From Desulfoferula sp040751985 (GTDB lineage: Bacteria > Desulfobacterota > Desulfarculia > Desulfarculales > Desulfarculaceae), in assembly GCA_040751985.1 (NCBI GenBank), contig JBFMFU010000079.1:1-64000 (forward strand): 64,000 nucleotides of DNA. The letters run 5' to 3'. Shown here in pieces: positions 17,609 through 26,835 of this stretch (its first letter is position 1; every line of letters begins with the position of its first letter). The notes under the pieces were generated by a model. It was not told where the DNA came from. It worked only from the letters and a program-made list of their open reading frames with translations, and did no database searches. The translations under genes were made by a program, and so were the position numbers.

Positions 17609-18450
17609 AGCGTCTCCTGGGCCGCGGCCACGGCGTTAATGAAAATGCTCAAACCCAGGCCTGGGCTCAGGGGGTCCAGGGGCTTGCCCCGGCGGCGGGC
17701 CTTCTCGCGCCGCAGGGTGTAGTCCGGGTGCTGGCTGGCGCGGTAAAAGCCCTCGGGGTGGGGCATCAGGCCGAACACCCGGCCGGTCGGGTCGCATATG
17801 CCGGCGATATCATTCATGGAACCATTGGGGTTCGCCGGCCAGGCCCCTGCCGCCCGCCGGCCGCGGCCATCGCCGTAGCGCATTGCCACCAGGCCTTGGC
17901 TCTCCAGGCGCGTGAGGACCGCTGGCTCGCAGACCAGCTTGCCCTCGCCGTGGCGCATGGGCAGGTCCAGGCGCTTGATTCCCTTGGTGAACAGGCAGGG
18001 GCTCTCAGGTTCGACTAAAAGCTCCACCCAGCGGTCCTGAAAGTTGCCGCAGTCGTTGGCGGCCAGGGCCACCTGCCGCGGCCAGCCCGGCTCCAAGAGG
18101 GGCAAGAGCCCCAGGTTCACCAGGCCCTGGAAGCCGTTGCAGATGCCGATGACCAGCCCGCCCCGCTCCAGGAAGGTCCTGAGCTGCTCGCCCAGGTGGT
18201 TGCCCAGGCGGGTGGCCAGGAGCACCCCGGCGCCGTGATCGTCGCCCCAGCAGAAGCCGCCGTCGAAGACCAGAATCTGGTATCCATCCAGGGTTTCCGT
18301 GGGCTTGCGCCGGGCGGTGCCGGTCAGGTCGCTGATGTGCACCCGCCTGGCCTGGGCCCCGGCCAGCTCCAGGGCGTGGGCCGTCTCCCAATCGCAGTTC
18401 AGGCCGAAGCCGGCCAAAACCAGGGCCTTGACCTTGTCCCGGCTGGCCAT
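17605..18450 (-). CDS. purQ: Phosphoribosylformylglycinamidine synthase, glutaminase subunit
   Basis: A 281-residue class I glutamine amidotransferase that feeds ammonia to PurL in purine synthesis. The nucleophile elbow is GICNGFQ (about residue 105) and the His/Glu pair is in LMPHPEGF. The ATG at 18450 overlaps the purL stop (TGATG) and has GGGAGG 8 bases upstream, so it is chosen over the GTG at 18453. It is longer than the compact (about 230-residue) PurQ and resembles the glutaminase domain of long FGAM synthases, in keeping with the long PurL next to it. Confidence 0.93.
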   Translation of the reverse strand: MASRDKVKALVLAGFGLNCDWETAHALELAGAQARRVHISDLTGTARRKPTETLDGYQILVFDGGFCWGDDHGAGVLLATRLGNHLGEQLRTFLERGGLVIGICNGFQGLVNLGLLPLLEPGWPRQVALAANDCGNFQDRWVELLVEPESPCLFTKGIKRLDLPMRHGEGKLVCEPAVLTRLESQGLVAMRYGDGRGRRAAGAWPANPNGSMNDIAGICDPTGRVFGLMPHPEGFYRASQHPDYTLRREKARRRGKPLDPLSPGLGLSIFINAVAAAQETL

Positions 18451-21400
18451 CACACCATCCTCCCGAAGCGCCGGCGCCAGGCCGCGCGCATCTGGGCCAC
18501 GGTGAGCCCCAGCACCTCCTGCCCGCCAGAGCGGGCCGCGACCCGCTGGGCCTTGGTCACCCGGCCCAGGCAGGCCCAGGGGATGTCTTTGAGTAATTGC
18601 TCGAACTCTTTGGCCCGCTGCGGAGCCACGGTTACCACCAAACGTCCCGTGGACTCGGAGAACAGCCGGCGCATGTGGTCCAACTGCCCGTGCACAGGCA
18701 GCTTATCCAGGTCCACCTCCAGGCCGAGGCGGCTGGCCAGGGCCATGCGCGCCAAGGCCATGCCCAGGCCGCCGCGGCTGGGCACGCAGGCCGAGGCCAC
18801 CAGCCCAGCCTTAAGGGCCTGGTGCAGGGTCCGGCAAACTTCGCGCACTTGCTCGAAGTCAGTGACCGGCACCTGCAGCCCGGTCTGGCCCCAGAGACCG
18901 TACAGGGCCCCGCCGCCCAGCTCGTCCTTGGTAGCGCCCAGCACGTACACCAAGTCCCCGGCCAGCTTGGGCTCCAGGGACTGCACGGCCTCCAGGTCCG
19001 GCACCGGGGCCGTGGCCGTGAACATCATGGTGGGCGGGCCGGATACCCGCCGCCGCAGGCCGCGGGCGCTGGTGAGGGTGCCGTCCACGTACATGGAGTC
19101 CTTGCCCGAAAGCAGCGGAATCTCCAGGGCCTGGCACCCGTCCTTGAGCGCCCAGCAGGCCCGCACCAATTGGGCGGCCTTGTAGCGGCCGTCTGGGTTG
19201 TTCGCCGGGTTGTAGATGATGCTGGGCCAGCAGAAGTTGTCCACCCCGCCCACCTGCTCCGGGTCACCGCCCACCGCCGCCACCCGGCCGTAGGCCTCGG
19301 CCATGGAGGCCGTGACCATATGGTAAGTGTCTATGTCCCCGTAATCCGGGGCGATCACCTGGGACATGGCCAGGCCGACCCTAGAGGTGAGGACCGGCAA
19401 GAGCACCGCCGCCTCGCTGGGCACGTCCCGGCCGCGGCCGCAGAAGGGCTTGATCAGGCTCGATCCCTGCACCTCGTGGTCGTACTGGCGGTTGATCCAC
19501 TCCCGCGAGCAGAGGTTGGGCGAGCCCAACAGCTCCTGCAGCAGCCAGCCCAGCTCGGCCGGCGGGGTGACCACCGGCTCGGCCAGGCCCCGGGCCGCAG
19601 GCGGGGTCCACAGGGCCTCGAACTCCCACTGCGGGAAGCCGCGCTCCAAAAACTCCACGTCCACGTAGCAGCAGACCTGGTCGCCGTAGTCCAGGCGCAG
19701 CTTGCCGTCGCCGCTGAAGCGGCCGATCACCGTGGCCTCCACCTGGTGCTTGTCGGCCAGGTCCAGGAAGGCCTTTTCGTCCTGGGGCCGCACGGCCACG
19801 GTCATGCGCTCCTGGCTCTCGCTGACCCAGATCTGCCAGGGGTCCAGGCCCTGGTACTTCAGCGGCACCTGCTTGAGGTCCACCTCGGCGCCGGGGCTGA
19901 AGCGGGCGCTCTCGCCCACGCTGGAGCTGAGCCCGCCGCCGCCGTTGTCCGTGAGATAGGGCACCAGGCCCTGGTCGCGGGCCTCCAGGAGGAAGTCGTG
20001 CATCTTCTTCTGGGTGTAGGGGTCGCCGATCTGCACGTGGCCGGCCGGGGTGTTCTCGCTGTAGCCGGCGCTACTGGCCGTGACTCCGTGGATGCCGTCG
20101 GCGCCCACCCGGCCGCCGCACATCACCACCAGCTCGCCCGGCTCAGTGGTCTTCTCATGCGTGGGCTGGCCGTTCACCAGGGCCGGCATCACCCCCACCG
20201 CCGAGACGAACACCAGGCACTTGCCCAGGTAGCGGGGGTCGAAGTAGAGGAGCCCCAGGGCGGTGGGGATGCCGCTCTTGTTGCCGCCGTCGCGCACCCC
20301 CTCGATGATGCCGTCCAAGAGCCGCCGGGGGTGCAGGGCCGGCTGCAGCTCGCCGGCGTAGTCCCGCGGGGCCACGCAGAAGCCCCACAGCCCGGCCACC
20401 AGCTTGCTCCCCTTGCCGGTGCCCATGGGGTCGCGGTACACGCCCACGATGCCGGTGATGGCCCCGCCGTAGGCCTCCATGTTGCTGGGGCTGTTGTGGG
20501 TCTCGCCGGTGATCACATAGTTGTTCTCCGCGTCCAGGCGGGCCACGCCGGCGTTGTCCCACAGCACGCTCACCACCCAGTCCTTGGCCGCGGCCAGGGC
20601 CTCGGTGGGGGCCTTGATGCACTCCTTGAAGAGGTTGTCTACGGTCTTGCGCTCGCCGCTGACCAAATCTTGATAATAGAAGCGGCCGTTGAAGGTGTTG
20701 TGGTTGCAGTGGTCGGAGCGGGCCTGGCTGACGTACTCCAGCTCCACGTCGGTGGGGTCGCTTAGCCCCACCTTGGCCCTGGCGGCGCGCACCGCCGGGT
20801 CGTTGAAGTAGGCCCGGATCACCGGCACGTCGGCCGGGTTGAGAAACAAGTCGCGGGCCGCCGACAGCTCCAGAAGCTCCTGGTCGCTGTTGATGGCGAA
20901 GGTGCGCAGGCTGGGCTCGTGGGCCAGCTCCACCCGGGGGATGACGATGCCCACCCCCAGGGCCGGGTCCCACTCATGGCGGGGGATCACCCGCCAGGTC
21001 TGGATCAGGCCGTTGGCCAGGAGCTGCCGGCAGATGGCCTCCGCGCCCTCGGCGCTGAGCCTGGGGGCCTTGAGCAGATACAGCCGGCTGGCGTAGACCG
21101 CCTCCTGCGGGCCAAAGGCGCGGCCCAGCACGTCGGCCATGGCCTCCAGGGCCGTGGCGCCCTCGTTGTCACGCACGCCGGGCTTGAGACCCACCCACAG
21201 GGCCCAGTCGAACTCGGGCAGCGCCTGCTCGGCCAGGGGCTTGAAGGAGCTGACCTCGGTGACCGGGTTGGTGAAGATGGCCTGGCGCACCTTCTCTAGC
21301 TGCGCGCCGTCCAGCCCGGTGTCGAAGGTGAGCACCCTGAGCACCCGGGCCGCCTCCAGGCGCAGCCCCAGGTAGGCCCGGGCCTTGTGCGCCAGGCCCT

Positions 21401-21455
21401 GCCCGGCCGGGTCGTTCAGGCCGGGTTTGAGGCCTATTTCCAGGCGAATGGGCAT
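18450..21455 (-). CDS. purL: Phosphoribosylformylglycinamidine synthase with N-terminal PurS-like repeats
   Basis: The product is 1001 residues. It makes FGAM from FGAR, ATP and ammonia from PurQ. Two PurS-like modules are visible at the N-terminus (EIGLKPGLNDPAGQGL near residue 4 and WVGLKPGVRDNEGATAL near residue 90). They precede the AIRS-like halves, with SQARSDHCNHNTF, GETHNSPSN, LTDNGGGGLSSSVGE and PLLSGKDSM motifs. The small PurS subunit is therefore fused in, and no separate purS is needed. The ATG at 21455 has a GGAG site 4 bases upstream; a TTG at 21473 is an alternative. Confidence 0.95.
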   Translation of the reverse strand: MPIRLEIGLKPGLNDPAGQGLAHKARAYLGLRLEAARVLRVLTFDTGLDGAQLEKVRQAIFTNPVTEVSSFKPLAEQALPEFDWALWVGLKPGVRDNEGATALEAMADVLGRAFGPQEAVYASRLYLLKAPRLSAEGAEAICRQLLANGLIQTWRVIPRHEWDPALGVGIVIPRVELAHEPSLRTFAINSDQELLELSAARDLFLNPADVPVIRAYFNDPAVRAARAKVGLSDPTDVELEYVSQARSDHCNHNTFNGRFYYQDLVSGERKTVDNLFKECIKAPTEALAAAKDWVVSVLWDNAGVARLDAENNYVITGETHNSPSNMEAYGGAITGIVGVYRDPMGTGKGSKLVAGLWGFCVAPRDYAGELQPALHPRRLLDGIIEGVRDGGNKSGIPTALGLLYFDPRYLGKCLVFVSAVGVMPALVNGQPTHEKTTEPGELVVMCGGRVGADGIHGVTASSAGYSENTPAGHVQIGDPYTQKKMHDFLLEARDQGLVPYLTDNGGGGLSSSVGESARFSPGAEVDLKQVPLKYQGLDPWQIWVSESQERMTVAVRPQDEKAFLDLADKHQVEATVIGRFSGDGKLRLDYGDQVCCYVDVEFLERGFPQWEFEALWTPPAARGLAEPVVTPPAELGWLLQELLGSPNLCSREWINRQYDHEVQGSSLIKPFCGRGRDVPSEAAVLLPVLTSRVGLAMSQVIAPDYGDIDTYHMVTASMAEAYGRVAAVGGDPEQVGGVDNFCWPSIIYNPANNPDGRYKAAQLVRACWALKDGCQALEIPLLSGKDSMYVDGTLTSARGLRRRVSGPPTMMFTATAPVPDLEAVQSLEPKLAGDLVYVLGATKDELGGGALYGLWGQTGLQVPVTDFEQVREVCRTLHQALKAGLVASACVPSRGGLGMALARMALASRLGLEVDLDKLPVHGQLDHMRRLFSESTGRLVVTVAPQRAKEFEQLLKDIPWACLGRVTKAQRVAARSGGQEVLGLTVAQMRAAWRRRFGRMV

Positions 21456-21540
21456 CGTGCTCCGCCTTGGCAAGGGTGAAAGAGCCCGAGAAAAGATGAT
21501 CTTAGCAAGCGTTGCTCAGCCTGACAAGGCTGGTAGCGCC

Positions 21541-21684
21541 TCAGTCCGGCGGCGGCAGCCGGCGCTGCAGCCCGCCCAGCCAACGCCAGAGCAACAGCCC
21601 CAGGAGCAACGCAGCCAACAGCCCCGCGGCCAGGGCCAGGGCCTTGATGGCCCACAGGGGCAGGCTCGCCAGCCAATCAATCAT
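21541..21684 (-). CDS. Small single-pass membrane protein
   Basis: A 47-residue protein with a GGGAG site 6 bases before the ATG at 21684. It is dominated by one hydrophobic segment (about residues 9-34, rich in Leu and Ala) followed by an Arg-containing tail. No family is recognised. It lies between divergent purL and the permease gene, on the purL strand. The strong ribosome site and clean membrane helix favour a real gene. Confidence 0.45.
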   Translation of the reverse strand: MIDWLASLPLWAIKALALAAGLLAALLLGLLLWRWLGGLQRRLPPPD

Positions 21685-21812
21685 CTTGCGCTCCCTTGCT
21701 CCGGCGCGGCCGGCCGGCTGCTCGGCGGCTCCAGGCCCCATGTTATCCCCCTGGCCGGGCGGGCACAAGGCCGGGCCTTGGCATCTGGCTCCAGGCTGGG
21801 CATACTAGGGCC

Positions 21813-23129
21813 ATGCCCGAGCCCGCGCCCAATACCGAGCCCCGCCTGCAGGTGGACTACCCCCTGGACCGCTGGCCCCCGCCCGCGGCCACCGCGGTGC
21901 TGTCCCTGCAGTGGCTGGTGATCCTGGTGCCGGGGCTCTTGGTGCTGGGGGAGGTGGTGGCCCTGGCCTGGGGCCTGGATTCGGCCGGGCGGGTGGCCTT
22001 CCTGCAGCGCCTGCTGCTCGTCACCGGCCTGGTGCAGGCGGCCCAGGTGCTCTGGGGCCACCGGCTGCCCGGCCTGGTGGGGCCGGCCGCGGTGCTGTTG
22101 GTGGGGGTGCTGGCCACCATCGCCGGCGGGCCGGGGCCGGTGTTCACGGCCATGGCCCTGGGCGGGGCCCTCACGGCCCTGGCCGGCCTCACGGGCCTGG
22201 CCGCCCGCCTGGGCCGGCTCTACACCCCGCCGGTCTTGGCCTCCACCCTGCTGTTGGTCTGCGTGTCCCTGGCCCCCACCATGCGCGACCTGCTCTACCA
22301 CCCGGCCGCGGCCGGCGCGGGCCTGTCGGGCTCGTTCCTCTTCGGCGTGGGTCTGGTGCTGGCCATGCTCCTGGCCCAGCAGAGACTGGGGGGCCTGGCC
22401 TCCTCGGCGGTGGTGCTGCTGGGCCTGGTGCTGGGCAGCGCGGCCTACTACCTCCTGGGCCTGGCCCCGCTGCCGCCCTGGCAGCCGGCCCCCGGCCTGG
22501 GCCTGCCCCGGCTCTTCACCCCGGAGCTGTCCTTCAACCCCGGCGTGATAGTGGCCTTCTGCCTGTGCTATTTGGCCCTGATCGCCAACGAGCTGGGCAG
22601 CATCGAGACCACCGGCCAGCTCATCGGCGCCGGCGACCGGGACGGCCGGGCCAACCGGGCGGTGGCGGTCTCGGGCCTGGGCGGGCTGGCCGCGGGCCTG
22701 GCCGGGGCCCTGGGCCCGGTCACCTACTCGGTGAGCCCGGCCATGGTGATCTCCACCCGGAGCGCCTCGCGTTGGACCCTGCTGCCGGCCGCGGGCCTGG
22801 TGGTGCTCCTGTCCCTGTGGCCCGGCGGCCTGTCGTTGTTTCAACTGGCCCCGGCCCCGGTGGTGGGGGCGGTGCTCTTGTCCTTGATGGCCCAGGGCGT
22901 GTTCGCGGCCCTGCACGTGCTCCAGGCCGGGGGCCGGCCGCCGGACTGGAGCGTGGGGGTGACCGTGGGCACGGCCACCATGGTGGGCATCATCGTCAGC
23001 TTCATACCCGACGCCGCCCGCCAGGCCCTGCACCCCTTCCTGCGGCCCATCCTGGCCAACGGCTTCGTGCTGGGGCTGATCACGGCCCTGGTGCTGGAGC
23101 ACCTGCTGCTGCGCCGCAAAAAAAGCTGA
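21813..23129 (+). CDS. Nucleobase:cation symporter-2 family permease (uracil/xanthine type)
   Basis: The product is 438 residues with about 12-14 hydrophobic segments. The NCS2 signature region is at about residues 255-290: LIANELGSIETTGQLIGA, then RAVAVSGLGGLAAGLAG and YSVSPAMVISTRSASR. Members import xanthine, uric acid or uracil with protons or sodium. Placement divergent from the purine operon fits purine salvage, but the substrate cannot be read from the sequence. The ATG at 21813 is the first plausible start at the usual family N-terminus; the longer frame upstream has no ribosome site. Confidence 0.85.
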   Translation: MPEPAPNTEPRLQVDYPLDRWPPPAATAVLSLQWLVILVPGLLVLGEVVALAWGLDSAGRVAFLQRLLLVTGLVQAAQVLWGHRLPGLVGPAAVLLVGVLATIAGGPGPVFTAMALGGALTALAGLTGLAARLGRLYTPPVLASTLLLVCVSLAPTMRDLLYHPAAAGAGLSGSFLFGVGLVLAMLLAQQRLGGLASSAVVLLGLVLGSAAYYLLGLAPLPPWQPAPGLGLPRLFTPELSFNPGVIVAFCLCYLALIANELGSIETTGQLIGAGDRDGRANRAVAVSGLGGLAAGLAGALGPVTYSVSPAMVISTRSASRWTLLPAAGLVVLLSLWPGGLSLFQLAPAPVVGAVLLSLMAQGVFAALHVLQAGGRPPDWSVGVTVGTATMVGIIVSFIPDAARQALHPFLRPILANGFVLGLITALVLEHLLLRRKKS

Positions 23130-23257
23130 CACATATATTTTACCAAGCATGGGCCGGCATTATCGAGATTGTGCTTTGCCCACGCCCGCACCACAATCAG
23201 GGGCCTAGTCCGCATATTCACGGCTGGCGAAGCCGGCCAAGGCAAGGAGACAGGCTC

Positions 23258-24106
23258 ATGCAAGAAAACCAGGCCAGCCAGACCGCCCAGCGCGTGGCCA
23301 CCCACCGCGCCGCCCACCAACTCCTGGACCAGCCCCTGGTGTTCGACGACCCCCTGGCCGTGGACATCCTGGGCCCGCAGCAGGCCGCGGCCCTTAAGGC
23401 CGACCCGCAGTCATCGGTGACCTCGCCGGCCTCGCCCTTCCTGCGCGCCTTCACCGCCGCCCGCAGCCGCTTTGCCGAGGACCGGCTGCGGCGGGCCGTG
23501 GAGCAGGGCGTGGACCAGTACGTGGTGCTGGGCGCTGGCCTGGATACCTTCGCCTACCGCAACCCGTACCCCGCGCTCCGCGTGTTCGAGGTGGACCACC
23601 CGGCCACCCAGGCCTGGAAGCGGGCGCGCCTGGCCGCGGCGGGCATCGCCGCGCCGCCGCAGTTGACCTTCACGCCCCTGGACTTTCATCAGCAGACCCT
23701 GGCCCAGGGCCTGGCCGCCGCCGGCCTTGACCCGGCCCGGCCCAGCTTCTTCGCCTGGCTGGGCGTCACCCCCTACCTGACGGCAGAGGCCGTGCGCCAG
23801 ACCCTGGCCCACATCGCGGCCTGCCCGCCGGGCAGCGGCGCGGCCTTGGACTACGCCGTGCCGCCGGAGATGCTGGACGCCCGGAGCCAACAGGCCTTTG
23901 CGGCCCTGTCCCAATACTCGGCCTCCACCGGCGAGCCCTGGCTGTCCACCTTCAGACCCGCGGACATGGACCAGGAGCTGCGGGCGGCGGGCTTGCGCCA
24001 GGTGGAGGACCTGGGCCAGGCCGAGATAAACGCCCGCTACTTTGCGGGGCGCACGGACGGGTTGCGGGTGGGCGCCATCTACCACCTGGTGAGCGCCTGG
24101 GTCTGA
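23258..24106 (+). CDS. Class I SAM-dependent methyltransferase (leucine carboxyl methyltransferase / TIGR00027 type)
   Basis: The product is 282 residues with an AAGGAG site 8 bases before the ATG. The N-terminus begins with the family's TAQRVATHRAAHQ helix. The SAM-binding core is VVLGAGLDTFAYR (about residues 87-99) followed by VFEVDHPATQAWKR, and a GVTPYLTAEAV motif lies near residue 170. These enzymes methylate carboxyl or hydroxyl groups of small molecules or proteins; the substrate here is unknown. It is not obviously linked to its neighbours. Confidence 0.88.
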   Translation: MQENQASQTAQRVATHRAAHQLLDQPLVFDDPLAVDILGPQQAAALKADPQSSVTSPASPFLRAFTAARSRFAEDRLRRAVEQGVDQYVVLGAGLDTFAYRNPYPALRVFEVDHPATQAWKRARLAAAGIAAPPQLTFTPLDFHQQTLAQGLAAAGLDPARPSFFAWLGVTPYLTAEAVRQTLAHIAACPPGSGAALDYAVPPEMLDARSQQAFAALSQYSASTGEPWLSTFRPADMDQELRAAGLRQVEDLGQAEINARYFAGRTDGLRVGAIYHLVSAWV

Positions 24107-24203
24107 GTCCCCGCCCCCGCCGCCCCCTTGTCGTGGCCATTGACTGGGCTCCTTGGCCTGTGGACTAATGAAGGGCCATGGGGTTCTTGCAAGGGAGGGG
24201 GTG

Positions 24204-24923
24204 ATGTCGGACTCGGAGAAGCAGAAGGAGCAGATCAAGGCCCGCTACCAGGGCATGTCCACCGAGGACCTGGTGGAGCTGTGGAAGGGCTCGGGCAACG
24301 ACCTCAGCCAGGAGGCGGCCATGCTCCTGGGCGCGGAGCTGGCCAGCCGGGGGGTGTCCCTGGAGAGCCTGCCCGAGCCGCCGGTGGCCGTGGAGAAGAG
24401 GCAGCGCGACCCGAATGTGCGGCCCTGGGTGCGCTTCTGGGCCCGTATCTTGGATTACATCCTGTTGGGTTGGGTGGTGGGAATGCTGCTGGGCCTGCGG
24501 GGACCGGACCGGCTCGTGCACCAGATGGCGGCCCTGCCCTGGAGCAATCCGGTCCTGTCAGGCCTCCTGGTGGTCTTCATCTGGCTGTTCGTGGAGACGC
24601 TGCTGCTGGCCACCTGGGGCTACACCCCGGGCAAGTGGCTGTTCAAGGTGCGGGTGCGCGCCGGCGACGGCAGCAAGCTGCGCCTGTACGACGCCTTCCG
24701 ACGCAGCGTGCACGTCTGGGGCCGGGGAATGGGTCTGGGCCTGCCCTTCGTCAGCCTGGTGGCCAACATCATCGCCTACTTCAAGCTGACCAAGAAGGGG
24801 ATCACCTCCTGGGACGCCCGCTGCGGCTGCATGGTCAGCCACCAGATCATCGGGGCCGGCCGGGTGGCGGTGGCGGTTGGCTTCTTCGTGCTGGTGTTCG
24901 CCCTGGCCGGGGCTATGCGCTAG
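24204..24923 (+). CDS. RDD family membrane protein
   Basis: The product is 239 residues with an AAGGGAGG site before the ATG at 24204. Residues 1-70 are soluble and charged. The RDD domain then starts with VRFWARILDYILL, continues with a second helix (about residues 113-135), the GYTPGKWLFKVRV loop and later helices. RDD proteins are small polytopic proteins, some acting in transport or Na+/H+ exchange; no specific role is supported here. Confidence 0.8.
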   Translation: MSDSEKQKEQIKARYQGMSTEDLVELWKGSGNDLSQEAAMLLGAELASRGVSLESLPEPPVAVEKRQRDPNVRPWVRFWARILDYILLGWVVGMLLGLRGPDRLVHQMAALPWSNPVLSGLLVVFIWLFVETLLLATWGYTPGKWLFKVRVRAGDGSKLRLYDAFRRSVHVWGRGMGLGLPFVSLVANIIAYFKLTKKGITSWDARCGCMVSHQIIGAGRVAVAVGFFVLVFALAGAMR

Positions 24924-25116
24924 ATAGGCGGGTGGGGGCAGGCCCCGCGCCGATAATAAATCGGAAGACCTGACAACGAATCGCCGGGCCGCTATCAAGC
25001 ATTGTAGTCGTCGCGAGGAGCGGCGCAGAAAGAGTTGGTTAAGGCAAGATCGCCGCACGCGCCGCGAGGTGGCGATCCTCCCTTTCCCTCTCCCGGCGCG
25101 CCTGAAAAAATCTTTT

Positions 25117-25231
25117 CCCGGGTGGCCCGGACAACTCGTTGTCCGGGCGCCGTAGGCGCAAGCGGTTATACCGCTTGTCGCGTCGCTCAAGCTCAGCGAC
25201 CGGGACAGGCAAGCTGTCCCGGCCACCCAAG
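25117..25231. repeat. Multi-branched palindromic array
   Basis: An outer pairing of GGGTGG (25120-25125) with CCACCC (25223-25228) encloses four hairpins. The first is an 11-bp stem with a 2-base loop at 25125-25148. The second is AAGCGG-TTATA-CCGCTT (about 25160-25176). The third is GTCGCT-CAAGCTC-AGCGAC (about 25182-25200). The fourth is CCGGGACAG-GCAAG-CTGTCCCGG (25200-25222). The arrangement looks like a REP/BIME-type mosaic or a structured RNA. Confidence 0.6.
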
Positions 25232-25248
25232 ACAAGGAAACCGCCTAG

Positions 25249-25289
25249 GTTGGGTAGAGGGGCGCAAGCCCCGAAACCCAACATTTTTT
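25249..25289 (+). terminator. Two-tier hairpin with T-run
   Basis: An outer 7-bp stem (GTTGGGT at 25249-25255 with ACCCAAC at 25276-25282) holds an inner GGGGC-GCAA-GCCCC hairpin and is followed by six T residues. It has the form of an intrinsic terminator on the plus strand, about 330 bases after the RDD gene. It may equally be one unit of the repeat array. Confidence 0.55.
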
Positions 25290-25488
25290 CTAGGCCGCGG
25301 CTGTCACCCAGGCGCTCGGCCCGCGTCCCACCCGCCACGTTGTCGTCGCCAGGAGCCCGGCGGCGAAGCAATCTCTGGCCAAGGCAGGCGGCGGTGCTGG
25401 AGGGAGGGCCCATCCCCGCACCCCGCATTGACGGCCCGCGGCCTTTCGTGCCATGCTGGCCTGGCCTGTCCCATGCCGGCGGGGGAGC

Positions 25489-26835
25489 ATGCCCAGCTTG
25501 CTGTACAAGATCGAGGACGACTGGGGCCCCATCCTGGAGAAGCTGCACCTGCGCGGCCTCCTGGATAGGGCCTGGAGCGCCTTTTACCAGTGGGTGCGCG
25601 ACGACCTGCTGGAGAAGGACACCCTCTACGAACTGGCCATCCTGGCCGTGGTGTGCCTGATCGTCCTGTACCTGACCAAGCGGGGGCGCGACGCCTTGCG
25701 CCGGCGCTGGGCCGCGGACCTGGCCAAGGGCGACAAGCGGGCCCAGTGGCGGGCCGAGTTCATCCATTTGCTGGGGCCGGTGATCTGCCTGGCCTTCCTC
25801 TGGCCGCTGTACCTGGCCACCCGCCTGGCCGGCCTGGACAACGACCTGATCAACCTGCTGTCCCACGTCATCGCGGCCTGGGTGGTTATCCGCCTGGTCA
25901 CCTCGGCCCTGTTCAAGCCCTTCTGGGCCCGCCTCTTCGCGGTCCTGATCTGGCTGGTGGCGGCCCTGAACATCCTCGACCTGCTCACGCCCACCCTGGC
26001 CCTGCTGGACCAGGTGAAGCTCAACGTGGGCCAACTGCAGATATCGCTGCTCAGCATCCTGGAGTCGCTGTTCTTCTTCACCATCCTGCTGCGCCTGGGC
26101 GTGCGCGCGGGCTCCTATCTGGAGGAGCGCCTGGCCGCCAGCGGCGAGTTGGAGCCCTCCACCCGCAGCCTCATCGGCATTCTGGCCAAGACCGTCATCG
26201 TGGTGGTGGTGGGCATCATCTCCCTGGAGCTCATCGGGGTGAAGATGAACATGCTCACCTTCTTCTCCGGGGCCCTGGGCTTCGGCCTGGGCATCGGCCT
26301 GCGCGCCGTGTTCAGCAACCTGATCTGCGGCATCATCCTGATGACCGACAAGTCCATCAAGCCCGGCGACGTGATCCAGGTGGGCGAAATCTTCGGCCAC
26401 GTCACGGCGCTCAAGGCCCGCTTCGCCTCGGTGGTCACCCGCGACGGCCGCGAGTACCTGATCCCCAACGAGGACCTCATCTCCCGCCAGGTGATCAACT
26501 GCTCCTATTCCGACCGCGCCGTGCGCCTGCGGGCTCCCATCACCGTGGCCTACGGCAGCGACGTGCAGCAGGCCATGGCCCTGGCCGAGCAGGCGGCCGG
26601 GCCGGTGCCGCGGGTCTGCGCCTCGCCGCCGCCGGCCAGCCGGCTCATGGGCCTGGGCGACTCGGCCATCAACCTGGAGCTGCGCTTCTGGATCACCGAC
26701 CCCGAGAACGGCGTGGCCAACGTCACCAGCGAGGTGCTGCAGCGGGTGCTGGCCCTGTACCAGGAGCACGGGGTGGAGATACCCTTCCCCCAGCGCGACC
26801 TGCACATCAAGGAAATGCCCGACCGGCTCACTTAG
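25489..26835 (+). CDS. MscS family mechanosensitive channel
   Basis: The product is 448 residues from the ATG at 25489. Transmembrane helices lie at about residues 46-62, 93-110, 121-140 and 150-165, with further ones before the pore helix. The MscS core is clear: FFSGALGFGLGIGLRAVFSNLICGIILM near residues 257-285, then DKSIKPGDVIQVGEIFGHV and a DGREYLIPNEDLIS beta domain. It releases solutes on hypo-osmotic shock. The stop codon (TAG) is completed by the first two bases of a MITE inverted repeat, so the natural C-terminus may have been altered by insertion. The ribosome site is poorly spaced, leaving the start less certain. Confidence 0.9.
   Translation: MPSLLYKIEDDWGPILEKLHLRGLLDRAWSAFYQWVRDDLLEKDTLYELAILAVVCLIVLYLTKRGRDALRRRWAADLAKGDKRAQWRAEFIHLLGPVICLAFLWPLYLATRLAGLDNDLINLLSHVIAAWVVIRLVTSALFKPFWARLFAVLIWLVAALNILDLLTPTLALLDQVKLNVGQLQISLLSILESLFFFTILLRLGVRAGSYLEERLAASGELEPSTRSLIGILAKTVIVVVVGIISLELIGVKMNMLTFFSGALGFGLGIGLRAVFSNLICGIILMTDKSIKPGDVIQVGEIFGHVTALKARFASVVTRDGREYLIPNEDLISRQVINCSYSDRAVRLRAPITVAYGSDVQQAMALAEQAAGPVPRVCASPPPASRLMGLGDSAINLELRFWITDPENGVANVTSEVLQRVLALYQEHGVEIPFPQRDLHIKEMPDRLT

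Larger units (their letters stand above)
24924..25488. other. Gene-free stretch with stacked palindromes
   Basis: These 565 bases hold no convincing gene. Two degenerate TCGTCGC-AGGAGC repeats flank it (about 25008-25023 and 25335-25350), with later AAGCAATCT-like sequence, resembling common bacterial intergenic repeat families. Between them lie the stacked hairpins described separately. Confidence 0.6.

Noticed and set aside
25249..25375. CRISPR array
   Set aside because: Repeats here are different palindromes of unequal spacing; there are no identical direct repeats with unique spacers and no cas genes in the window.
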